Source of the DNA: Candidatus Effluviviaceae Genus I sp.
GTDB taxonomy: Bacteria; Joyebacterota; Joyebacteria; Joyebacterales; Joyebacteraceae
Reading direction: 5' to 3'
Length of the DNA: 32,196 bases
Assembly (NCBI GenBank): GCA_016867725.1
Contig: VGIX01000022.1
Location: 1 to 32,196, forward strand
The notes beneath the pieces are model-generated. The model made no database searches. It saw nothing but the letters and a program-made list of their open reading frames with translations, and had not been told where the DNA came from. A program made the translations under genes and the position numbers. The number at the start of each line of letters is the position of its first letter. Position 1 is the stretch's first letter. This document shows positions 1 through 9,741 of this stretch, piece after piece.

Positions 1-3000
1 AGGCCGTCGCCGTCCACGTCAACGACGCACGGCGATGACGTCAGCTCGCCCCGGAACAGGAGCGGCCTTGGCAGCCCCGTGAACCGTGCCAGCGTCTCCG
101 CCTGCGTGAACGTGAACGCCTCGAGGTGCGACATCCACCGCATCGTATCGCTCAACACCCACTCGTAGCAGGACGAGGTCACGATGACCTCGGGCAGGCC
201 GTCCCCGTCGAGGTCCGCGATGACGGGCGCGGCCTTGGACGCGTACTCCAGCGCGAGCGAGTCCACAACCACCCCGCCCGTCCCCAGCACGTACACGCAC
301 CCCGCGCAGTCGTCCGGCGCGCCGGGAAGCCCATACGTCGAGGCCACAACCTCAAGTGCCCCGTCACCATCCAGATCGCTCACCGCCAGGCCGCCGAGAT
401 AGCCGGACAGCGGCGCGTGCCACAGCCTCGCCCCGCCCGCCGAGAAGCACCGCACCGACTGGACCCCGCAGAGCACCTCCAGCCCGGCGGACACCGCGGA
501 GACGTCAGCGAGCACGGGGTCGCAGGGGAGCACGGCCAGGGTGCACCCGAGGCCCCTGGCCCAGAGCGTGTCCCCGCTGGTCCCGGAGAGCGCCGTGACC
601 CAGTGGTCGTGTGGAACCATGACGTCATTGTCGGTGAAGTGCGTGGACACGGCATCGCAGAGCCCGTCGCCATCCAGGTCGCCTGCCGCGCCGGTCTTGT
701 GCACCAGCGGCCCCGCGATCGCCGTGGAGCCGTCCTGCTGCGGACCGAGCCAGCACACGCCTCCCCCGCCCCCGTCGAGCGCGGCCTGCAGGTGGGTCGG
801 GAATACGTGCAGGTGTGTCCACGAGCGCGTCACGAGGACCTCGAGCGCGCCGTCTCCGCCCACGACATCGGCGAGAACGGCACCGCTGTCGAGCCCACGG
901 CCTGTAGGGCTGCCCCACAGCGCGCTTCCCGTGCCGCTCAACGCGCGCACCGTGTCGCCGTAGCAGACGACCAGTTCCAGCGTGCCGTCCCCGTTCAGGT
1001 CCCCGCATGCGACCGGGCCCGTCAACGCCCGACCGCCGGACGCGGAGAAGGGCCACTCGACCAAGCCCGAGTGCGACAGAGCCGCCACCGTGCCCGGCTC
1101 GCGCGCGGCCGCCACGATCTCGAGATGCCCGTCGTTGTCGACGTCCGCCACGATGGGCGAGAGCCCGCCGTCACCCCCGAGGCTCACGGGGAACCCGCTC
1201 GCGTTCGGCAGAACCCCCAGATCGGCCATCGCGTCGTTGTTGCCCTCGTGCAGCTCCGGATGGAGCCCCTCCGGGTCAACGACGACCCTGAAGCTCCGGT
1301 GCCCCATGTCTCCCCCGCCCGGGACCCAGGAGACCTGTGCCAGCGACGAGCCCCAGGCCGGCACGGTCACGAGGACCGCGTCCACCGGTGAGCACCCGGA
1401 CCCGTCGCGTTCGCACACCTCGAAGAGGACCGGCACCGGCCCGTCGGGATCGCAGTTGCTCCTGTTGTGCACGAGCGCGCGGAGATACGTCGGCTCTCCG
1501 CACGAGGGGAGGGCCGGCGTGGCCGACAGGTCTCTGCCGGTCACCACGTAGTCAGGGTGGTCGCCGTAGCCCTGGCTGTCGGTGAGGAACAGGTCAATGG
1601 CGGGGTCGCCGAGGAGGTTGTACTTCAGGCCGTCGCTCCACCTACCGATCCACGAACCGTTCTTGAGCTTGGCGTAGGCGATCGCCTCGCCTGGGGTGGC
1701 CATCCCGCGGTCGAAGAACGCTTCCCACATGTAGACGCCGAGGTGCTTCCATGAGTTCCCCACCGTCTCCGTGGCGCCGAAGAACCCGATCGCGCCGTTC
1801 ATCCCGTTGCCGTGCATCAGACGCTCGCCGAGGCAGTCTGTACCGTCCTCCCCGACCACCCAGTCAAACGCGCCCGGCGAGCAGGAGTAGACCATCCAGA
1901 ACCCGAGTCTGCTGCCGTTCTCCAGTGTGTCCGCATCCTCGTACGTGAACGCCTCGGTCCCGCCGGGCCACCCATGGGCGCACAACTCGACGAGGTGATA
2001 GCCAGTGATCTCAAGCGCCTCCATGTTCTCGACCCGCGCGGCCTCTCGCTGGTCCTTGCAGGGTGCGGCATTCAGCTCATGCGCGTGAACCTCATCGATG
2101 GCGTACCCAGGTATCGAAGTCGCCTGGAACACCGCATCCACGCTCCTTGCCTTGCCCTCGTCGCCTTCGTAGCACTCCTGCCCGGTTCCCCATGCAAACC
2201 CGCACGACAGAAGCGCGTTCGTCCGCCACTGCATCGTGTCGGCCGCGCTCGTCTCGTAGTCCCTGAACTTCCGCGACTCGATCATCAGCTCGGACACATG
2301 ACTTGCTGCCAGCCTGCCGATCATCACGTCGGCGTACTCGTCATCCCCATGCACGCACGCGTACCAATGGTCCGTCGTGATCGTGCCTTGTTCATGCGCC
2401 GGGATCAGGCTGTCAGGTGCATCGCTCCTGGCGTCGCCAACAAGCAGAACGTACCCGAGCCTGCCGTCCGACATGTGCTCCGCGCTCGCGGTCTCGTACA
2501 CCTCGCGGATGAACCGTCTGATCGCCCTGTCGGAGATGGCCGACGTGTCGGCGTTCGCCACCACCGTGGCATCGGAGACGACGGCCACGTTGTAGCCGTT
2601 CCACGTCGCCCGATGCCCCGCCAGCACGCCGATGGAGTCTAGCAGCGTGCTCTCGACGATCATCAGATAGTCCGCCTGAAGGCTCTCACAGCATGCCACT
2701 GACGCGCAGATCTGCCACTTGCCCGTGTCTGCCGGAGCGCCCTCCCGTTGCGACCCGCCTTCGTAGTTCGCAAGGACGAGGTCTGCCACCCTCGACAGCG
2801 GCCCCGTGGGCTCGCCCAGACCGCCTCTCCCGCCCGAGCACGAGATCGTCACCACAAGCTCGGGGTACGCCATCAGGGTGGAAGTCGAACCATCGAACTG
2901 CAAGGGGTACACCGTCAGGCGCGCAACGCCCTGGCCGCGCAGGCTCCCCTCGCCGTCCACCAGCGCGACCTCACGTGGGTAGTACCCGCTATCGTAGTAC

Positions 3001-3509
3001 GCCTGCTCCAGCCGGAACTCCTCCACGAGGTACTCCCAGCCCTCGGACGTGTGCGCGACCACGAGGGCCGGCGTTGGGTAGACCGCGGCATCCTCGAAGT
3101 GCACGGTGTCCCCCGCCTCTACGCGGATGGCAAGCGCGCCTCCTTCCGGGATGGCGATGAGCTGTCCGACGAGGGGAACACACGCGTACCCGACGTCAGG
3201 CGAGTGAGAGCATCCAGGAAGCGTTATCTTCCTGAACTCCATCGTGTCCTCGACCACGGTCTCGCACAGGAACCCTGGGATCATCACCTGCAGGACAACT
3301 TCGCTCGCGCTCGACGACAGGACCTCAATGGTCGGCGGCATCGGCTCGGTCGTGATGCCGTCGAGTGAGATCCAGCCGTCCTGCAGCTTTCCGCCCGACG
3401 CACGCGGCGCCGCGAGAAGAGCTGCCGACAGCACGATGACAGCCGTGGCATGGTGAGTCCTGGTACGAGCGAGCGCAACAGCAGGTGAACGGGAGAGATG
3501 AGATTCCAT
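1..3509 (-). CDS. Secreted gingipain-like C25 cysteine peptidase with FG-GAP-type repeats (partial, C-terminus outside window)
   Basis: One uninterrupted frame of at least 1169 residues runs off the left edge, so the stop and any C-terminal sorting domain are not visible. The start is ATG 3509, with AGGAGG 8 bases upstream. Residues 1-39 look like a signal peptide with a long basic N-region and a hydrophobic core (AVIVLSAALLAAP). The peptidase part, about residues 270-640, carries the C25 dyad: His512 in ELCAHGWPGG and Cys543 in YSCSPGAFD. Their 31-residue spacing is close to that of gingipains. From about residue 789 onward, Asp-rich repeats such as DVDNDGHLEIV, DLNGDGTLELV and DLDGDGLPEVIV resemble calcium-binding FG-GAP/VCBS blades. 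The protein is probably exported and surface-attached or secreted, acting on extracellular protein. Proteins of this kind in FCB bacteria often end in a type IX or FlgD-like sorting domain, which cannot be checked here. The catalytic family is well supported; the substrate is unknown. Confidence 0.9.
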   Translation of the reverse strand, partial: MESHLSRSPAVALARTRTHHATAVIVLSAALLAAPRASGGKLQDGWISLDGITTEPMPPTIEVLSSSASEVVLQVMIPGFLCETVVEDTMEFRKITLPGCSHSPDVGYACVPLVGQLIAIPEGGALAIRVEAGDTVHFEDAAVYPTPALVVAHTSEGWEYLVEEFRLEQAYYDSGYYPREVALVDGEGSLRGQGVARLTVYPLQFDGSTSTLMAYPELVVTISCSGGRGGLGEPTGPLSRVADLVLANYEGGSQREGAPADTGKWQICASVACCESLQADYLMIVESTLLDSIGVLAGHRATWNGYNVAVVSDATVVANADTSAISDRAIRRFIREVYETASAEHMSDGRLGYVLLVGDARSDAPDSLIPAHEQGTITTDHWYACVHGDDEYADVMIGRLAASHVSELMIESRKFRDYETSAADTMQWRTNALLSCGFAWGTGQECYEGDEGKARSVDAVFQATSIPGYAIDEVHAHELNAAPCKDQREAARVENMEALEITGYHLVELCAHGWPGGTEAFTYEDADTLENGSRLGFWMVYSCSPGAFDWVVGEDGTDCLGERLMHGNGMNGAIGFFGATETVGNSWKHLGVYMWEAFFDRGMATPGEAIAYAKLKNGSWIGRWSDGLKYNLLGDPAIDLFLTDSQGYGDHPDYVVTGRDLSATPALPSCGEPTYLRALVHNRSNCDPDGPVPVLFEVCERDGSGCSPVDAVLVTVPAWGSSLAQVSWVPGGGDMGHRSFRVVVDPEGLHPELHEGNNDAMADLGVLPNASGFPVSLGGDGGLSPIVADVDNDGHLEIVAAAREPGTVAALSHSGLVEWPFSASGGRALTGPVACGDLNGDGTLELVVCYGDTVRALSGTGSALWGSPTGRGLDSGAVLADVVGGDGALEVLVTRSWTHLHVFPTHLQAALDGGGGGVCWLGPQQDGSTAIAGPLVHKTGAAGDLDGDGLCDAVSTHFTDNDVMVPHDHWVTALSGTSGDTLWARGLGCTLAVLPCDPVLADVSAVSAGLEVLCGVQSVRCFSAGGARLWHAPLSGYLGGLAVSDLDGDGALEVVASTYGLPGAPDDCAGCVYVLGTGGVVVDSLALEYASKAAPVIADLDGDGLPEVIVTSSCYEWVLSDTMRWMSHLEAFTFTQAETLARFTGLPRPLLFRGELTSSPCVVDVDGDG

Positions 3510-3575
3510 CTCCGCATCCTCCTCACACCGCAACGGCGTGCTCCGCGTGGCGTCGGCTCTCGCCGATCGGCATGT

Positions 3576-3604
3576 ACAAGCTACCCCCCCCCCCGTGAGC
3601 TTGT
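3576..3604. repeat. 7-bp inverted repeat enclosing a C11 homopolymer
   Basis: ACAAGCT (3576-3582) and AGCTTGT (3598-3604) are perfect inverted copies. The 15-base loop between them is made of A, eleven C and GTG. The right arm overlaps the putative -35 box of the peptidase gene. It could be an operator, a hairpin, or coincidence around the homopolymer. The homopolymer itself is seen directly but its length is subject to sequencing error. Confidence 0.6.
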
Positions 3605-3607
3605 CAA
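3578..3607 (-). promoter_or_regulatory. Putative promoter of the C25 peptidase gene with a G11 spacer tract
   Basis: On the minus strand a perfect -35 box TTGACA (3607-3602) is followed, 18 bases later, by TAGCTT (3583-3578), a weak match to the -10 consensus. The last eleven bases of the spacer are all G (C11 on the plus strand, 3584-3594). Transcription would begin near 3571, about 60 bases before the ATG. Only the -35 match is strong; the -10 assignment is an inference. A homopolymer at this place could change spacer length by slippage. Confidence 0.4.
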
Positions 3608-3656
3608 GAGGAATCCGGCATGGGAGCGGAGTGGCACGCGCGTCCGGCCTCCAGCG

Positions 3657-3686
3657 TTGACGCACGAGGTCGGCGACCGCTACGCT
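3657..3686 (+). promoter_or_regulatory. Putative promoter for the tilS operon
   Basis: TTGACG (3657-3662) is followed after 18 bases by TACGCT (3681-3686). This would place the transcription start near 3693, about 20 bases before the tilS ATG at 3713. The -35 box matches five of six positions; the -10 box is weak, as is common in G+C-rich genomes. Confidence 0.35.
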
Positions 3687-3712
3687 CATCGCCTGCGCCT
3701 GTGGAGGGATCC

Positions 3713-5146
3713 ATGTCGTCTGTCCGAACCACCGTCCTCGCCACCATCCGCCGCTACGGGATGATCTCCCCGCGCGACGCGGTGCTCGCCGCGGTGTCGG
3801 GCGGGCCCGACTCAGTCTGTATGCTCCACGTCCTCGCCGACCTGCGTGAGGAACTGGAGTTCGAGCTCAAGGTCGCCCACCTCGAGCACGGCTTCCGGGG
3901 CGAGGAGTCCCGGGCCGACGCCGCCTTCGTCCGCGACCTCGCCGAGCGCCTCGCGATCCCCTTCTTCTGCGACGAGGTCAGCGTCCCGCGCTTCCTGCTC
4001 GCGCAGCCGATGTCGGCGCAGGACGCCGCCAGGATGCTCCGCTACCAGTTCCTCGTGAAGGTCTCGAAGCTCGAGTTCTGCCAGCGCATCGCGACCGGCC
4101 ACAACGCGGACGACCAGGCGGAGACCGTGCTCATGCGCCTCCTCCGAGGCGCCGGGCCGGACGGCCTTGCCGGCATCCCGCCGAAGCGCGAGGGGACGAT
4201 CATCAGGCCGCTCCTCGCAGTGTGGCGCTCCGATGTGATGGCGTACCTCGAGGAACGCGGGCTTCCGTGGCGCACCGACGCGACAAACCTCGACTCGAAG
4301 TACCTCCGCAACGAGATCCGGAACGAGGTGATGCCGCTCCTCGAGCGGCACAACCCGAACCTGAGGCGGGCGCTCGCGAACGTCGGCACGGCGATGACGG
4401 ACATCGCCGCCCACCTCGGCCGACTCACCGACGAGGCGCTGCCCCGCATCGTGAAACGGGCTAGCCTAGGGCAGTTTGTGCTTGATTCGACCGCTCTCGG
4501 CCACTACGATGAGGCCCTACGCCGGTGCGTGTTCCGGAGGCTCTTCGAGGCGCTCCGCCCCGACCTCGGGCCGCTCCCCTTCCGCCACGTCGAGGGCGTC
4601 CTGAGCATGGCGCGTGAGGGGCGCGCGGGAGCCTCCGTCGAGCTGCCGGGCGGCGTCACGGCGAGACTCGAGCACGGCGCGCTCGTCATCGCCTGCGGAC
4701 GGCAGGAGGCGGAGTTCGGGGAGCGGGCGCTCTGCGTGCCCGGCTCGACCGCCCCGGAGGGGTCGGACCTCGTCATCGAGGCGTCGCTCGTGCCGCGGGA
4801 GCAGCTTTCGGACGCCGTCCGGAGCGCCGACGAGTCCGAGGCGTTCTTCGACTGGGACGCCCTCCGTCCGCCGCTCGTCCTCCGGCCCAGGCGCGAGGGC
4901 GACAGGTTCCGGCCCTTCGGCCTCGAGGGCACGAAGACCGTCAAGGAACTTCTGATCGACGAGAAGGTCGCGTTCTCCTTCCGTCCGCTGGTGCCGATCC
5001 TCTGCGACGCGGACGGGATCCTCTGGGTGGTGGGACTGCGGCGCGCCGACCGCGCGCCGGTGACGGACAGGACGGGGACCGTCCTCGCGCTCAAGGCGCG
5101 GCGACAGGAGGCGACCCCTGGAACTCGGGAAGGTTCTCCTCACTGA
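3713..5146 (+). CDS. tilS: tRNA(Ile)-lysidine synthetase
   Basis: The product (477 residues) ligates lysine to C34 of the CAU-anticodon tRNA-Ile, changing it to read AUA, with ATP as energy source, in the cytoplasm. The PP-loop motif SGGPDS is at residues 29-34, and the family motif around ATGHNADDQAETVLMRLLRG follows. The usual central helical domain and C-terminal TilS domain (RPRREGDRFRPFG and onwards) are present, and length is normal. ATG 3713 is chosen because GGAGGG lies just before it and the family N-terminus begins near there; the frame is open back to 3620 but that extension has no homologous character. It heads a run of six genes on the plus strand, and its last 29 bases overlap the next gene. 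Essential in nearly all bacteria that decode AUA this way. Confidence 0.95.
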   Translation: MSSVRTTVLATIRRYGMISPRDAVLAAVSGGPDSVCMLHVLADLREELEFELKVAHLEHGFRGEESRADAAFVRDLAERLAIPFFCDEVSVPRFLLAQPMSAQDAARMLRYQFLVKVSKLEFCQRIATGHNADDQAETVLMRLLRGAGPDGLAGIPPKREGTIIRPLLAVWRSDVMAYLEERGLPWRTDATNLDSKYLRNEIRNEVMPLLERHNPNLRRALANVGTAMTDIAAHLGRLTDEALPRIVKRASLGQFVLDSTALGHYDEALRRCVFRRLFEALRPDLGPLPFRHVEGVLSMAREGRAGASVELPGGVTARLEHGALVIACGRQEAEFGERALCVPGSTAPEGSDLVIEASLVPREQLSDAVRSADESEAFFDWDALRPPLVLRPRREGDRFRPFGLEGTKTVKELLIDEKVAFSFRPLVPILCDADGILWVVGLRRADRAPVTDRTGTVLALKARRQEATPGTREGSPH

Positions 5147-5644
5147 AGACCAGATCCGCCGCCGCGTGACCGAGCTCGGCGAGCGCATCACCCGCGACTA
5201 CGCCGATGACCCGCCCATCCTCGTGAACGTGCTCAAGGGCGGCGTCGTGTTCCTCGCGGACCTCATCAGGGCCATCGAGCTCCCGGTTGAGATCGACTTC
5301 ATGGAGGTCTCGAGCTACGGCGACGGCACCTCGAGTTCCGGCGTCGTCCGCATCCTCGAGGACCTCTCGCAGGACGTGACGGGCCGCCACGTCCTTCTCG
5401 TCGAGGACATCGTGGACACCGGCCACACGCTCCAGTACATCATCGAGAACCTCAAGACGCGGCACACGAAGAGCGTCAAGATCTGCACGCTTCTGGACCG
5501 CCACGGCCGCCGCGAGGTTGAGCTGGCGCTGGACTACGTGGGGTTCGTCGTCCCGAACAAGTTCGTGGTCGGCTACGGACTGGACCTCGCCCAGAAGTAC
5601 AGGAACCTCCCCCACATCGCCGTGCTCGACGACGAGGAGATCCC

Positions 5645-5648
<4 letters not shown>
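5118..5648 (+). CDS. hpt: Hypoxanthine phosphoribosyltransferase, CTG start
   Basis: A purine-salvage enzyme joining hypoxanthine or guanine to PRPP to give IMP or GMP. The PRPP-binding loop EDIVDTGHT is at about residues 96-104, and the N-terminal EDQIRRRVTELGERI block matches the family start (TEEQI...V.ELG). If translation began at the GTG at 5166, this conserved block would be lost. The only good initiation site is CTG 5118, preceded at 6 bases by a perfect AGGAGG (5106-5111) lying inside the end of tilS. With that start the protein has 176 residues, normal for the family, and overlaps tilS by 29 bases. The tilS-hpt-ftsH order is well known from Firmicutes and other phyla. CTG initiation is an inference from the ribosome binding site and family length. 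Confidence 0.93.
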
Positions 5649-7714
<2,066 letters not shown>

Positions 7715-7717
7715 CCG

Positions 7718-8935
7718 ATGGCCGACGTGCTCTCGCCCAGGGTCCTGCTCATCAGCGCCCCGGAGGACGCGGCGCGCGAGATGCGGAAGATCGGCGTCTC
7801 CGAGGCCGGCGTCCGCGCGATGGCCCCGAAGGCGCAGACGGTCGTCCTCAAGGTCGCCGGCGCAAGCGTCCCCGTGGCGCACATTCTCAAGCAGCAGATG
7901 CTGTCCATCGGCGGAGACGCGGCCGTCGCGTGCGGCGTCCTGACGCACGAGGTGGAGTCCACCGACGTGCTCCTCATGGGCACCGTCGCGCAGCTCGAGT
8001 CCCTCGCGCAGAAGCTCTCGTACCAGCAGTTCGGGCTCCCCGAGCTCGGCGAGCGCATCGTCTCCACGCTCGCCGCGCTCAGCCCGAAGCCGCGCCTCGT
8101 CCTCCGAGCGCGCCATCACAACATGGACCTCGCCAAGAAGGTCCACGTCATGGGCATCCTGAACGTCACGCCCGACTCGTTCTCCGACGGCGGCCGGTTC
8201 CTTCAGCCGTCCGAGGCGCTCGACCACGCGCTCGAGATGGCCGAGGATGGAGCCGACATCATCGACGTCGGCGGGCAGTCGTCCCGCCCGGGGTCCCAGG
8301 GCATTCCGGAGAGCGAGGAGCTCAAGCGCGTCGTGCCCGTCGTCGAGCGCGTGCACGAGGCGTGGCACGGGCCGATCTCCGTGGACACGGCGCGCGCGAA
8401 GGTCGCGGAGGAGGCCTTCAAGGCCGGCGCGTCCATCGTGAACGACATCACGGCCTTCACAGCGGACCCGGCCGTCGCGCGCGTCGTGGCGCGCTTCGAC
8501 GCCGCGTGCGTCCTCATGCACATGCAGGGCACGCCGGCCACGATGCAGGACGACCCGAGCTACGACGACCTCATGGGGCAGATCGCGCACTTCCTCGCCG
8601 GCGCGATCGCCGTCGCCAAGGCAGCGGGCGTCGCGGACGATCAGATCGTCGTCGACCCCGGCATCGGGTTCGGCAAGACGACGGCGCACAATCTCGCGAT
8701 CCTCCGCCACCTCCCGGAGCTCAGAGCGCTGGGGAAGCCGATCCTCGTGGGCCCGTCGCGGAAGGGCTTCATCGGCCGGATCCTCGACCTTCAGGTGGAT
8801 GACCGGCTGGAAGGGACGCTCGCCGCGGCCGCCTACGCGGTCGCCCAGGGCGCGCGCATCCTCCGCGTTCACGACGTGAAGCCTGTCGCAAGGGCGGCCA
8901 GGATCGTCGAGGCCTGCTTGTCCTCGCCCGCATGA
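7718..8935 (+). CDS. folP: Dihydropteroate synthase with N-terminal extension
   Basis: Condenses p-aminobenzoate with dihydropterin pyrophosphate in folate synthesis. The TIM-barrel part begins near residue 140 with the signature MGILNVTPDSFSDGG (from Met145), then DVGGQSSRPGSQ (the family's second signature, with SS where STR is usual), and continues with DPGIGFGKT and GPSRKGFIG. It is preceded by an extra domain of about 140 residues, which classical FolP (about 280 residues) lacks. Long DHPS forms of about 400 residues are known in some anaerobes, so the extension is probably genuine, but its role is not evident from sequence. The gene starts 3 bases after ftsH and is followed by the c-di-AMP cyclase, an order also met in other lineages. 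Confidence 0.93.
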   Translation: MADVLSPRVLLISAPEDAAREMRKIGVSEAGVRAMAPKAQTVVLKVAGASVPVAHILKQQMLSIGGDAAVACGVLTHEVESTDVLLMGTVAQLESLAQKLSYQQFGLPELGERIVSTLAALSPKPRLVLRARHHNMDLAKKVHVMGILNVTPDSFSDGGRFLQPSEALDHALEMAEDGADIIDVGGQSSRPGSQGIPESEELKRVVPVVERVHEAWHGPISVDTARAKVAEEAFKAGASIVNDITAFTADPAVARVVARFDAACVLMHMQGTPATMQDDPSYDDLMGQIAHFLAGAIAVAKAAGVADDQIVVDPGIGFGKTTAHNLAILRHLPELRALGKPILVGPSRKGFIGRILDLQVDDRLEGTLAAAAYAVAQGARILRVHDVKPVARAARIVEACLSSPA

Positions 8936-8966
8936 GCCGGGCGCAGCGGTAACGGGAGGCGTGCCC

Positions 8967-9731
8967 ATGTCCGGTTGGCAGCTCGTCGCCGATGTCGCGG
9001 ACATCGTGATCGTCGCCTTCATCATCTACCATGTGCTGCTGCTTCTCCGCGGCCGGCGGGCGATGGGCATGCTCCTCTCCCTTTTCGCCATCTTCGCGGT
9101 GGGGTTCGTCGCGAGCTGGCTCAAGCTCAACGCTCTAAACTGGCTCATGTCGGGGCTCAAGGGGATCTGGGTCATCATCTTCGTCATCGTCTTCCAGGAG
9201 GAGATCCGGAGGCTCCTTGGACAGGTCGGACAGACCAGGCTCTTCCGGCCGCTTGTCAGGTTCGAGGAGGAGGAGGCCATCGACACCATCGTGTCGGCGG
9301 TGGGCGCGATGTCGAAGCGGATGGTCGGGTGCATCATCGCGTTCGAGCGGGAGGCGCGGCTCACCAACTACCACCAGACGGGCGTCATTCTGAGCGCGCC
9401 GTGCGTGGCCGACCTTCTGGTCTCCGTGTTCACTCCGCCCGGGCCTCTCCACGACGGGGCGGTCATCGTGAACGGCAACGACATCGTCGCCGCTCGCTGC
9501 ACGCTCCCGCTGTCCCAGAACCCCTACTACGTCCGCACGCTGGGCACGAGACACCGGGCCGCCGTCGGCCTGACGGAGGAGACCGACGCCGTCGTCGTGG
9601 TGGTCTCCGGGGAGACGGGGCGGATCTCGCTCGCCGTCGGCGGGCAGATCTCGAGCGGAGTCTCGACGGCAGGGCTGAGGGAGCGCCTGAGCCAGCTTCT
9701 CGCGCCGTCGCAGGCCTCCACATCAAGCTAG
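8967..9731 (+). CDS. cdaA: Diadenylate cyclase CdaA (c-di-AMP synthase), membrane-bound
   Basis: Makes cyclic di-AMP from two ATP; this messenger controls potassium and osmolyte transport and envelope balance. The first 75 residues hold three hydrophobic helices, as in CdaA (formerly DacA/YbbP). The DisA_N catalytic domain has the DGA motif in LHDGAVIV (Asp163-Ala165) and the RHR motif in GTRHRAAVG (Arg195-Arg197), both intact, so it should be active. ATG 8967 is preceded by GGGAGG at a good distance; a GTG six bases earlier is too close to that site. At 254 residues it is of normal size. The regulator gene cdaR (YbbR repeats) and glmM, its partners in Firmicutes, are absent; here it follows folP and precedes a membrane glycosyltransferase. 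Confidence 0.95.
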   Translation: MSGWQLVADVADIVIVAFIIYHVLLLLRGRRAMGMLLSLFAIFAVGFVASWLKLNALNWLMSGLKGIWVIIFVIVFQEEIRRLLGQVGQTRLFRPLVRFEEEEAIDTIVSAVGAMSKRMVGCIIAFEREARLTNYHQTGVILSAPCVADLLVSVFTPPGPLHDGAVIVNGNDIVAARCTLPLSQNPYYVRTLGTRHRAAVGLTEETDAVVVVVSGETGRISLAVGGQISSGVSTAGLRERLSQLLAPSQASTSS

Positions 9732-9741
9732 AGGAGAAGCG

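Noticed and set aside
126-1391. Plus-strand open frame of 421 codons opposite the peptidase repeats
   Set aside because: His/Arg/Pro-rich shadow; the minus strand is one continuous peptidase frame through this region.
2300-2700. Possible second gene or frameshift within the peptidase, suggested by plus-strand frames
   Set aside because: Manual translation of the minus strand shows no stop or shift from 3509 to 1.
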